DNA from: a virus
DNA: 43,490 nucleotides
IMG/VR virus record: IMGVR_UViG_3300044949_001377
Coordinates: 1-43,490 of that record
Reading direction: 5' to 3' (one strand)
Shown here: piece after piece, positions 32,178 to 38,265 of the stretch
Position numbering within the stretch: the first letter of the stretch is position 1
Layout: each line of letters starts with the position of its first letter
Notes under the pieces: generated by a model
The model's database searches: none
What the model was told of the DNA's origin: nothing
The model's input: the letters and a program-made list of their open reading frames with translations, nothing else
Program-made: the position numbers and the translations under genes

Positions 32178-33032
32178 TTAAATCAAATCTGGGTCATAAA
32201 CTCCACAGTTTTCAATTTGAGTATAGTATTCAGCTACAATTGCATACCAATCTTCCCGAAGGGAATCTAAAAACTTTCGGGAGATTTTAAAGATTTGTGT
32301 ACGGACAGGCGTTGATACGAGGATTGCTGCTTGTTGGACAGTCATGCCAAGGGTCTGTTCAATTGCGATGTCGTATGCGGCTAGCTGTTTGCATGTTTTT
32401 TTAAACTTAAGATGGCCACCAAGCAGATCCCTCCACTCCTGGGACCCCTTCTCCAAATCTTTTGGCCACTTACGGCTGTATGGTTTGACGCTGGTCTTTA
32501 GGTCGGCAAGCGTCAACTTATTGCTAACGACACCAATAATATCAGGAGCACCGGCCCAAGCACGACCTTCTGAGTCACAACCCCAGACGCGAGCAACGTC
32601 ATCAGCACCAATAGTGAAGTCAAACTTATCCAGAACAGGGGACTCGGCCCAAAGCACTTCTTCAAATTGATCCAGAATTGGCGGCATTCCCGCCCAGAAA
32701 TCCGCGTATTCATCCTTGATGTCCGGAGTCTTATTCCCTTTGAGGTACTGTTCCATGCCGTAGTGAATGGCAGTTCCTCGTTCGGCGGCAGCTTCTTTGA
32801 CACCTGGGTTAGCTTTTGACCACATTTCAAGCTTCCGTTTATTTGCTTCGGAAGCCGTCTCACTGATGATAGTAGTTACGGACGGCGCTGGTCCAGTGGG
32901 TAACGGAGTTGTATAGTGACGTTTTCCGTTAAGCGTAATTCTGGCAGCGGTCCTATTTAGTGACCGCATCATCTCAGGTTGCTCTTCCTTGGCTTTGATC
33001 CAAGGATCTGATGTATTCAGTCTAGCAACCAT
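32178..33032 (-). CDS. PD-(D/E)XK exonuclease (RecB/Cas4-like)
   Basis: This 284-residue protein has the RecB-family nuclease signature: APSVTTIISETASEANK near the start, ERGTAIHYGMEQYL (H motif), AGAPDIIGVV followed by LTLADLKTSVKPYS (the PD...D-x-K catalytic core) and CKQLAAYDIAIEQTLG (the Q..aY motif). Such enzymes resect DNA ends for recombination or degrade host DNA. The initiating ATG is 9 bases after a TATACA element, implying a very short leader. It heads the minus-strand operon running to speD. Confidence 0.85.
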   Translation of the reverse strand: MVARLNTSDPWIKAKEEQPEMMRSLNRTAARITLNGKRHYTTPLPTGPAPSVTTIISETASEANKRKLEMWSKANPGVKEAAAERGTAIHYGMEQYLKGNKTPDIKDEYADFWAGMPPILDQFEEVLWAESPVLDKFDFTIGADDVARVWGCDSEGRAWAGAPDIIGVVSNKLTLADLKTSVKPYSRKWPKDLEKGSQEWRDLLGGHLKFKKTCKQLAAYDIAIEQTLGMTVQQAAILVSTPVRTQIFKISRKFLDSLREDWYAIVAEYYTQIENCGVYDPDLI

Positions 33033-33080
33033 TGATGGTTTTGTATATTGCTGCTAGCTTAACAGATAAATCGACTACGT

Positions 33081-33188
33081 ATGATGGACGGATTCAACTA
33101 CGCAATTGCCTCGATCCTTGGCGCTATGCTTGTCGTCATTAGCATGGATGCATACCTGTTCTTCATGGAAGTTGCATCTCGTCAATGA
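33081..33188 (+). CDS. 35-residue single-pass membrane peptide
   Basis: A short ORF reading MMDGFNYAIASILGAMLVVI then SMDAYLFFMEVASRQ, with one hydrophobic helix from about residue 6 to 28. Its stop overlaps the hli start (ATGA), so translation is coupled to hli. Small one-helix proteins commonly accompany photosystem complexes, but no sequence match to a named photosystem subunit is seen. It could be a thylakoid partner of the Hli protein. A second in-frame ATG is at 33084. Confidence 0.65.
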   Translation: MMDGFNYAIASILGAMLVVISMDAYLFFMEVASRQ

Positions 33189-33427
33189 ACAAGTTTCTTC
33201 TTGGCCTACAGGGCTACATCTCTTGTTTTAGCTGGATGATCCCTGCCCTCTGGGAGTGGATCCTAGAGATGTCACCCGATCTCCGCTTCTGGAAGTGGCA
33301 CACAAACCTTGACGATCACCTTTGGTACGCCGAGCGTGTCAACGGTCGTCTTGCCATGTTGGCAATGACCTTCCTCTTTATCTGGTGCCTAACCCATGGG
33401 ATCGAACTTAAGCCGCTTCTATTTTGA
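33185..33427 (+). CDS. hli: High-light-inducible protein
   Basis: This 80-residue protein carries the chlorophyll-binding signature AERVNGRLAMLAMTFLFIWC in its C-terminal helix (ExxNGRxAM). About 45 residues precede it (LWEWILEMSPDLRFWKWHTN), longer than minimal phage Hlips. Hlips bind chlorophyll and carotenoid in the thylakoid and protect photosystem II assembly under light stress. Cyanophages use them to keep photosynthesis running during infection. It is coupled to a short membrane peptide upstream and overlaps a small ORF downstream. Confidence 0.9.
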   Translation: MNKFLLGLQGYISCFSWMIPALWEWILEMSPDLRFWKWHTNLDDHLWYAERVNGRLAMLAMTFLFIWCLTHGIELKPLLF

Positions 33428-33557
33428 TTTTGATGACGACTGTCGTACAGGTTGCTTTGAAGGCTTAGCTTTTGAAGATGTAGAAACCATTGAGGCCGAC
33501 ATGTACGAAATAGAGCTACAATCCAAAGAGATTTCTTATACACGAGTCGACTTATAA
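33396..33557 (+). CDS. Possible small acidic protein overlapping hli
   Basis: A 53-residue ORF (MGSNLSRFYFDFDDDCRTGC, then EADMYEIELQSKEISY) starts inside the hli 3' end, overlapping by 32 bases, and ends two bases before the methyltransferase start. It fills an otherwise empty 130-base gap and is very acidic. No Shine-Dalgarno sequence or family is known. It could be non-coding. Confidence 0.4.
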   Translation: MGSNLSRFYFDFDDDCRTGCFEGLAFEDVETIEADMYEIELQSKEISYTRVDL

Positions 33558-33559
33558 CA

Positions 33560-34141
33560 ATGGCACGCACTTGGGACGACTACTTTAACCCCATCAAAAG
33601 CAAGCTGGGCGCACGTCAGCATACCTTTGAAAAGATCTTTAAGCATCTAGACGAACGCACTGCACCAGTCATTATTGAAACTGGTACATACCGCGAACGG
33701 GACAACTATACAGGCGATGGCTGCTCCACCTTGTTGTTCGATAACTACATCGACATCCGTGGAGAAGGTGAGTTGATCTCAATCGACATTGATCCAGGTG
33801 CCTGTGCCCTGGCTCAAAAGTCCACCAAGCATGCCGAGGTCATCGAGTCTGACTCCGTAGAAGCTCTTGACACCTTCGCTGGTGCATGCGATCTCCTTTA
33901 CCTGGATTCGTACAACATCACCGATTGGAACAATGACTGGGCACCTGCCGCCCACCATCTCAAAGAGATGTTTGCAGCTTATTCCCTGCTTGCTCCTGGC
34001 ACCTTAATTGTTGTTGACGATAATATCAAAGCACCTGATGGACGCCGCCACGGTAAAGGACGCCTGGTCTATGAGTTGATGCAGTCAATCGGAATTGATC
34101 CCTGGTTTGACTCTTATCAGATTGGTTGGATCTGGTACTAG
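33560..34141 (+). CDS. SAM-dependent class I methyltransferase-like protein
   Basis: This 193-residue protein has the Rossmann-fold methyltransferase layout: VIIETGTYRERDNYTGDG (motif I), GELISIDIDPGACALAQ (motif II acidic loop), ACDLLYLDSYN (motif IV) and a final SLLAPGTLIVVDDN strand. This resembles the Methyltransf_24 group. The substrate is unknown; sugar or protein decoration is plausible given the glycosyltransferase in this genome. The start follows a TTATAAC element with almost no leader. It is the first gene of a run of small basic protein genes. Confidence 0.75.
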   Translation: MARTWDDYFNPIKSKLGARQHTFEKIFKHLDERTAPVIIETGTYRERDNYTGDGCSTLLFDNYIDIRGEGELISIDIDPGACALAQKSTKHAEVIESDSVEALDTFAGACDLLYLDSYNITDWNNDWAPAAHHLKEMFAAYSLLAPGTLIVVDDNIKAPDGRRHGKGRLVYELMQSIGIDPWFDSYQIGWIWY

Positions 34142-34237
34142 ATATCCGTACTTTCCAAGACTCTTGCCTTGGGTCATAATATAAACAGCACAGAAGCTGT
34201 TATGTTTACTATAGTAAGAGGACCACGGGTATCAGAG

Positions 34238-34450
34238 ATGTCTCTTTCCACTCAAGTCAAAGAGTCAATTGATGGCGCTGCTCAATGCATGCGTGATGCC
34301 TTGGCTTTTGCCGCACGCACTGAGCATCCCATCACTATTACAACGATCTCTGATATCCTTTGCCGCCTGGAATCCCTAGAGCAAGTTGATGATTTGATGC
34401 AGCAATTCGCCAAGAAAGATGACGAAAAGACGAATCGTTACCGAGGCTGA
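34238..34450 (+). CDS. Hypothetical small helical protein
   Basis: This 70-residue protein (MSLSTQVKESIDGAAQCMRD, then ITTISDILCRLESLEQVDDL) is all-helical and acidic. A longer in-frame reading starts at 34202, at the foot of a 6-bp hairpin (AACAGC/GCTGTT, 34184-34201); I prefer 34238 because a TATAGT -10-like sequence lies between the two ATGs, but 34202 is possible. The next gene overlaps its end by 32 bases. Function unknown. Confidence 0.55.
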   Translation: MSLSTQVKESIDGAAQCMRDALAFAARTEHPITITTISDILCRLESLEQVDDLMQQFAKKDDEKTNRYRG

Positions 34451-34583
34451 ACGCCTCGAAAAATACTTCGACAACTTACCCATTCCTCATCCAACCGCCA
34501 AGGAGATGGAGTGTTTATTGCGTCCGTGTAAGTATCGTAAAATACTAGAAGAACGCAATAAAGATCCTCGTGGCGCAGGATGA
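34419..34583 (+). CDS. Hypothetical small basic protein in overlapping frame
   Basis: A 54-residue ORF (MTKRRIVTEAERLEKYFDNL, then CLLRPCKYRKILEERNK) overlaps the gene before it by 32 bases and the DUF5872-like gene after it by 14. It is charged and helical with two Cys. Overlap on both sides is common in this genome. No family is recognised. Confidence 0.5.
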   Translation: MTKRRIVTEAERLEKYFDNLPIPHPTAKEMECLLRPCKYRKILEERNKDPRGAG

Positions 34584-34854
34584 TAGCAAGTACTCTAAAC
34601 CAGAGTTACGCGAGCGAATCAAAGATCGTGTGATGGCTGGCTCTAAAGGCGGCAAGCCTGGTCAGTGGTCTGCACGTAAGGCTCAGATTGTTGCTAATGA
34701 GTACAAAGAAGCTGGTGGTGGGTATAAAGGCGGCAAGGGTGAAAAGCAAAAAGATTTAGAGAAGTGGGGCAAAGAAAAGTGGATGACCAAAGATGAGTAT
34801 GAAAAAAGAGGGAAAGCTAAGTCTGCTGCCAAGAAATACAAGGACAGTAAGTAA
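34570..34854 (+). CDS. DUF5872-like small basic phage protein
   Basis: This 94-residue protein begins at GTG. The core YSKPELRERIKDRVMAGSKG, then KPGQWSARKAQIVANEYKEA and GGYKGGKG, followed by EKWGKEKWMTK, matches the DUF5872 signature as I recall it. It is rich in Lys and Gly, likely nucleic-acid binding. It shares one base with the next gene's ATG (TAATG). Together with the two following genes it makes a run of three very basic proteins. Confidence 0.65.
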   Translation: MAQDDSKYSKPELRERIKDRVMAGSKGGKPGQWSARKAQIVANEYKEAGGGYKGGKGEKQKDLEKWGKEKWMTKDEYEKRGKAKSAAKKYKDSK

Positions 34855-35054
34855 TGGCAGACAAAGCTATACAGAAAGGCTACACCAAACGCTACTTACC
34901 AGAGAGTGCGTGGGCATCACTGTCTAAAGAAGAACGTGAGGAGACTGACCAAAAGAAAAGAGCTGGTAGTAAACAAGGCAAACAATTTGTGCCTAACACT
35001 GAACGTGCCAAGAAAGCAGGACGTGCCGCCCGTCGTTACAAACAAGGTAAGTAA
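34854..35054 (+). CDS. Small Lys/Arg-rich protein
   Basis: A 66-residue protein (MADKAIQKGYTKRYLPESAW, then KKRAGSKQGKQFVPN, ending KKAGRAARRYKQGK). About one third of the residues are Lys or Arg. Coupled to the DUF5872-like gene by a one-base overlap. The strong positive charge suggests DNA or RNA binding, perhaps in the capsid. Function not shown. Confidence 0.6.
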   Translation: MADKAIQKGYTKRYLPESAWASLSKEEREETDQKKRAGSKQGKQFVPNTERAKKAGRAARRYKQGK

Positions 35055-35085
35055 TTATAGAATCAGTAGAGATACTTAAAAGATC

Positions 35086-35250
35086 ATGGCTAAAGCAGTT
35101 CCCCCTAAAGGCAAAGCTGTTCCTCCCAAGGGCAAAGAAGCTCCTGCTAAAGGCAAAGCAGGCGGCACTGACAAGCAAGCTGCTGCTCGCGATAAGTTCA
35201 AGGCAATGATTGAGGCTAAGAAAGCCGCAGCCGCCAAGAAGAAAAAATAG
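35086..35250 (+). CDS. Histone-H1-like Lys/Ala/Pro-rich peptide
   Basis: A 54-residue ORF with tandem units KAVPPKGKAVPPKGKEAPAK, then a Lys/Ala-rich end (AMIEAKKAAAAKKKK). PPKGK-type repeats and a poly-Lys tail resemble eukaryotic-like or bacterial H1-type DNA-condensing tails. It is preceded by TATAGAAT and GATACT promoter-like sequences. Likely to bind the DNA backbone; role not tested. Confidence 0.6.
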   Translation: MAKAVPPKGKAVPPKGKEAPAKGKAGGTDKQAAARDKFKAMIEAKKAAAAKKKK

Positions 35251-35356
35251 TGATATGCTGACACACGGAGCAATACCGCTCCGGAGCTAATAGTCGAACG
35301 CTCCTTCACGTTACGAAGTAGTGCTTAGCAACAGCTTGAGTGGGAAGGAAGTATGA

Positions 35357-35380
35357 TCCCGGTATACACCGGGATTTTTT
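35357..35380 (+). terminator. Rho-independent terminator
   Basis: A perfect 7-bp stem (TCCCGGT / ACCGGGA, loop ATAC) is followed by six T residues, four bases before the ATG at 35385. It probably ends the basic-protein unit; transcripts of the next gene would have to read through it or start after it. A GGAGC/GCTCC inverted repeat lies upstream at about 35267-35282. Confidence 0.85.
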
Positions 35381-35384
35381 GTAC

Positions 35385-36014
35385 ATGGCATATTTGAATC
35401 ACAATCTTCCCGATTGGTCGTGCTACATACGAAACGAATTCCTTTACAACCACACCCAAGGCCATGGTGAGGTAACGAAATGTGACGTGCACTGTGTTGC
35501 TAGCCTTGAGAAACGGGTGCCGCTCTTTGAGGCATTCCTTGAGAATGGCGTCAACTGGACCAGGCGTCCGCTCCATGCGTTCTGCTGGAAGCCTGACGCA
35601 CCCATCGAACCACTGGAAGACGTCATGTACTGGGACTGTTTCTCACCATATATTGACGTACAGAAACGCGCCCGTCTTGCCGGCCTCCAGGCGGAGTTGA
35701 TCAAACCTAACGGTGACAAAGCCCTTGGGTCCTATATGTTTACACTTGACTGGTCATGGGAGAACAAAGGGACTACCGACTTCAACTTCTCAGAAACACC
35801 TGAGCATAAGTGCGCCCATCTCTTCAAGATGGACAGCGGCAACTACTATGCGTATCCCAATAACCGAATCATCTGGTACGACAACGCCTGGACTTTCAAT
35901 CGCATCAAGAGCAATCCAGGTTATGAGATTGATATGACGGTTTACTCCGTGGAAAACAAACGGAAGCTAGAGACCTCAGACCATTACATCTACGACGTAA
36001 AGCATGTAGAATAA
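35385..36014 (+). CDS. Conserved-looking phage protein, unknown function
   Basis: This 209-residue protein starts at the ATG at 35385; an earlier in-frame start at 35340 would be within the terminator. It is rich in aromatics and conserved-looking His/Asn positions: NHNLPDWSCYIRNEFLYN, VHCVASLEKRVPLFE, HAFCWKP, a FNFSETPEHKCAHLFKM run and YYAYPNNRIIWYDNAW. No catalytic motif is known to me, though I recall similar proteins from cyanophages. The preserved HxC/Cys pattern might bind a metal. It precedes the non-coding structured region. Confidence 0.55.
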   Translation: MAYLNHNLPDWSCYIRNEFLYNHTQGHGEVTKCDVHCVASLEKRVPLFEAFLENGVNWTRRPLHAFCWKPDAPIEPLEDVMYWDCFSPYIDVQKRARLAGLQAELIKPNGDKALGSYMFTLDWSWENKGTTDFNFSETPEHKCAHLFKMDSGNYYAYPNNRIIWYDNAWTFNRIKSNPGYEIDMTVYSVENKRKLETSDHYIYDVKHVE

Positions 36015-36609
36015 ATGGGTTCCCCCTCTCTTATGATGGGGCGCTTAAGTCCTGGGTACCCAGGCCATCTCCAGTGAGTAGCCGGTGTAGTAACTGGAGA
36101 TGTCAGTAACACCGGAAATGGGGAGGATAGGAAGCCGGTAATTTTAAATTGCCTTAGATGTGCATCCGCCCCCTCCCCGACAACCAACCATACTGCTCTG
36201 TCGGCATGGTGCATCAGTGGGGGTTGCTTGACTCAAGCATCTGTACTAGCTGATTGCGTGATAGAGGGCAAGCCACTGTTACATCCTTGAGGTGTATCAC
36301 GCTTGCTCCATCTATCGGTCGGTAGTCTAGTGGTCATGACACGCAGACAATGCAGTTGGAGTTTGGGTTCGATTCCCAACCGATCTAAAGGGTGCAACAA
36401 GGAACGTTGCATTAAACAAAGGATCCCCTCGGCCGCATCGTAGATTCACCGTTAAGTTTGTGGCAACACGGCACTAGCGATGGTCGGTGAACGTAGGCGG
36501 ACATCCTTGCCCTTAACAACACCCCCTATGCTTAGCTCTCAGATGTAGACCATTTTCTTGATATCAGGAAAATGGTCTATAGAGATGATGCACAAACCTG
36601 GGGGTCACT
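36015..36609 (+). ncRNA. Large structured non-coding region (possible ornate phage RNA)
   Basis: About 600 nt without a credible ORF on either strand, but with dense complementary pairing. Three pairs of stems are in pseudoknot (A-B-A'-B') order: 36066-36075/36093-36102 (10 bp) with 36082-36088/36109-36115 (7 bp); 36177-36182/36199-36204 with 36187-36191/36206-36210; and 36258-36263/36295-36300 with 36268-36273/36301-36306. Further stems are 36120-36126/36172-36178; nested 36421-36424/36503-36506, 36433-36436/36497-36500 and 36445-36451/36485-36491; and a 12-bp hairpin 36546-36557/36568-36579. A tRNA-like element is embedded at 36316-36387, and tRNA-Pro follows directly. The strand is assumed from the tRNAs. 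Large phage RNAs with tRNA neighbours (GOLLD, ROOL) are the nearest known analogues. Confidence 0.5.
36316..36387 (+). tRNA. tRNA-like element with intact acceptor and T arm, no normal anticodon arm
   Basis: 72 nt including the discriminator A. The acceptor pairs 6 of 7 (CGGTCGG with CCGATCT, first pair mismatched). The D-arm starts GTCTAGTGGTCATGAC (3 bp), and the T arm is perfect (TTGGG-TTCGATT-CCCAA). The 17 bases where the anticodon stem-loop belongs (CGCAGACAATGCAGTTG) cannot form a 5-bp stem, and only GCA/TGC pairs. It may be degenerate or part of the surrounding structured RNA rather than a decoding tRNA. No CCA is encoded. Confidence 0.45.
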
Positions 36610-36683
36610 CGGGGATTAGCGCAGTTTGGTAGCGCAATTGCTTTGGGAGCAATGGGTCGCAGGTTCAAATCCTGCATCTCCGA
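36610..36683 (+). tRNA. tRNA-Pro(UGG)
   Basis: 74 nt with all four arms. The acceptor CGGGGAT pairs with ATCTCCG (one G-T), the D-stem is GCGC/GCGC, the anticodon stem is ATTGC/GCAAT with loop TTTGGGA giving anticodon TGG, and the T stem is GCAGG/CCTGC with loop TTCAAAT. The 3' CCA is not encoded. Anticodon UGG reads CCA, the most used Pro codon type in this window. Confidence 0.95.
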
Positions 36684-36686
36684 TCA

Positions 36687-36762
36687 CACCTGGTGCGAAC
36701 TAATTGGATAAGACGGTTACTGCCGCTGCAGGACGATGTAGGTTCGAATCCTATCCAGGTGC
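36687..36762 (+). tRNA. tRNA-like element with perfect acceptor and T arm, odd middle
   Basis: 76 nt, the standard tRNA length, starting three bases after tRNA-Pro. The acceptor is a perfect 7 bp (CACCTGG/CCAGGTG), and the T arm (GTAGG-TTCGAAT-CCTAT) is good with one G-T. The D-loop carries AATTGGATAA, but the D-stem is weak and no 5-bp anticodon stem with a 7-base loop can be drawn. The middle shows only CTGC-CGCT-GCAG and CGG/CCG pairings. Identity is undetermined. Confidence 0.5.
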
Positions 36763-36808
36763 TATCGAGAATCTCAATAAACACCGTTTATCAAGAAAAC
36801 TGATAAAT

Positions 36809-36835
36809 TATAGTTACGCGTGCGTAAAAACTATA
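36809..36835 (+). promoter_or_regulatory. Hairpin one base before the HNH start
   Basis: TATAGTT (36809-36815) pairs with AACTATA (36829-36835), and the interior ACGC/GCGT can also pair, giving an almost continuous stem. It ends one base before the GTG at 36837. A second hairpin (TTTATCA/TGATAAA) lies at 36787-36807. Confidence 0.5.
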
Positions 36836-36836
36836 C

Positions 36837-37091
36837 GTGACCTGGGCCAACGCCAAAAAACGTATCGACAAGAATCGACAAAAGCTTTTGGAGTACAAGA
36901 AGACTTTGCAATGCGAAAAGTGTGGGCTGGATGATCACCGTGTCCTTGAGTTCCACCACGTAGGTGAGAAGGACAATAACATCTCATCTATGGTGAATCA
37001 CGGCTACGCCTGGAGCAGCGTCGAAGCAGAGATTGAGAAGTGCATTCCGCTTTGCTGCAACTGCCACAGGCTTATTCATTGGGAAAGTTAA
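36837..37091 (+). CDS. Small HNH endonuclease
   Basis: This 84-residue protein starts at GTG. CEKCGLDDHRVLEFHHVGEK and then KCIPLCCNCHRLIHW give CxxC, the HH nuclease pair and the second C..C plus H, a complete zinc HNH finger. It follows the tRNA cluster and is convergent with, and overlaps by 20 bases, another HNH gene on the minus strand, so endonucleases occupy the downstream side of the tRNA region. The hairpin before its start codon suggests controlled expression. Confidence 0.85.
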   Translation: MTWANAKKRIDKNRQKLLEYKKTLQCEKCGLDDHRVLEFHHVGEKDNNISSMVNHGYAWSSVEAEIEKCIPLCCNCHRLIHWES

Positions 37092-37623
37092 GTCTTGCGT
37101 ATTCTCCCCAAAGTTCTTTAGCTTTTTTATCGTAAGCCAAAGCAGCGTCCACTTCTAGATTGTATCGTCCAAGATTGTATTTTTTACTTTCTTTCATTAT
37201 TGCAGCTAACCATTTGTTTCTGTTTTTATCCCAAGAGACTCCTTTGTATTGGCTACTTACTTTTTTATTTCCATAGGTTTTTATTTTGATTCTATTTGCC
37301 TGATTTTGAGCAGGTGTCGCTTCTCGTATTGACATATTATCTTCCTTGTTTTTTCTATGGTCTATATAATTTAAACCAGGATCTTTTTCTGTTTTTAAAT
37401 AAAAAATAACTCTATGCACAAAATATATCTTTGAGGTTTTGTTATAGGATATTTGTACTTGCCAGTATTTATTCTTTTTTCTTAGTGTACCTGCAACGTC
37501 CCCAGGCTTTAGCCTTGCGCATATCGGATTTTTCCACCTCAAACCGCTAGGAGAAGAGTCATCGATACTAAATAAATTATTTACAAACTCAAAGGGAGGA
37601 AGGGGGTTTGTTAAAATTGTCAT
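37072..37623 (-). CDS. HNH homing endonuclease with AP2 domain
   Basis: This 183-residue protein has LPPFEFVNNLFSIDDSSPSG at the N terminus, an FVHRVIFYLKTEKDPG segment, the HNH core NYIDHRKNKEDNMSIREAT and the AP2 domain QYKGVSWDKNRNKWLAAIM then NLEVDAALAYDKKAKEL. The DH and N positions of the nuclease are kept. The close relatives at 3158 and 18169 indicate spread within this genome. The AT-rich coding sequence differs clearly from the flanking genes, which suggests recent acquisition. Confidence 0.92.
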   Translation of the reverse strand: MTILTNPLPPFEFVNNLFSIDDSSPSGLRWKNPICARLKPGDVAGTLRKKNKYWQVQISYNKTSKIYFVHRVIFYLKTEKDPGLNYIDHRKNKEDNMSIREATPAQNQANRIKIKTYGNKKVSSQYKGVSWDKNRNKWLAAIMKESKKYNLGRYNLEVDAALAYDKKAKELWGEYARLNFPNE

Positions 37624-37647
37624 GTTACCAGTGCTTTGGTGACCGTG

Positions 37648-37678
37648 GAGTAGGAGGCTGCAACCTCGCTACTCTTTT
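37648..37678 (+). terminator. Terminator-like hairpin with T-run
   Basis: GAGTAG pairs with CTACTC and the interior GAGG with CCTC around a 6-base loop, with one bulged G, and TTTT follows on the plus strand. It lies between two minus-strand genes. It could end plus-strand transcription reading out of the tRNA/HNH unit. Confidence 0.55.
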
Positions 37679-37687
37679 ATTCTAGGC

Positions 37688-38239
37688 TTAAGCGTTGCGA
37701 AGTGAGGCTTTGAGGAACCAAGCCGCTTTGAATGTTTCTCCAACAAGCTCTGCAAGATAATTTTGCACATCTACTGCGTCTACTTTTGCAGCCACTTTTT
37801 CTAATTTTTTGGCCATCATTCCAAGTTCTTCTAGGTTTTTGTAATATGTACCAAGCATTTCACTAGGTTTATAACTGACACAGTGTTTAAATTGCGGCGT
37901 AGCCTGCATAAGGCCTTCGCTGCACATCGGGGTTAAGTAATCAAGAGAGCGGATGAATTCGCCAATGGTATCAAACTGGCTAAGGTGAGCTTCATATTGG
38001 TCTTTAAGGAATGCGTGGATACCTAAAAAGTTAGGAGCCTCATAGTTTAAATGTAGTAAATGAGATTGCACCTGAAGCTGATGAATGTAACCCATCAGGC
38101 TAATCAGTTGCTGGATGAAGGCCCCGACGTCACCATTCTTTGATTTACTTGGAGCCTTGGGCTTGGCCTGTGGCTCTGGAGCAGCTTGAGGTGCAGGAGT
38201 TTGAGCTACGGCAACCGTTTGAGGACCAGGAGTATACAT
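37688..38239 (-). CDS. Dps-like ferritin (DNA protection during starvation family)
   Basis: A 183-residue protein with a disordered Ala/Pro/Gln/Lys-rich N-terminal tail (residues 1-37, including PQAKPKAPSKSK) and a helical body. The ferroxidase ligands are all present with exactly the Dps spacing: His63 in HLNYEAPNF, His75 in GIHAFL, Asp90 and Glu94 in FDTIGEFIRSL (12, 15 and 4 residues apart). Dps proteins form 12-mers that oxidise and store iron at dimer interfaces and protect DNA from peroxide; basic tails can bind DNA. Here it could protect the infected cell or bind phage DNA. Confidence 0.85.
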   Translation of the reverse strand: MYTPGPQTVAVAQTPAPQAAPEPQAKPKAPSKSKNGDVGAFIQQLISLMGYIHQLQVQSHLLHLNYEAPNFLGIHAFLKDQYEAHLSQFDTIGEFIRSLDYLTPMCSEGLMQATPQFKHCVSYKPSEMLGTYYKNLEELGMMAKKLEKVAAKVDAVDVQNYLAELVGETFKAAWFLKASLRNA

Positions 38240-38265
38240 GGCGTTTGTTCAGTAGTTCTAGTTTA

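Noticed and set aside
35990-36214. 74-residue minus-strand ORF in the structured region
   Set aside because: Overlaps the end of the plus-strand gene and the pseudoknot stems; composition is not protein-like and there is no start context.
36015-36609. tmRNA interpretation of the structured region
   Set aside because: Although several pseudoknot-type pairings and a tRNA-like part occur, I find no tmRNA 5' end consensus and no short tag reading frame ending in Ala-Ala, so GOLLD/ROOL-type RNA is kept as the better guess.
36704-36934. 76-residue plus-strand ORF spanning the tRNA-like element
   Set aside because: It runs through a tRNA-like sequence and into the HNH gene in another frame, so it is a shadow.
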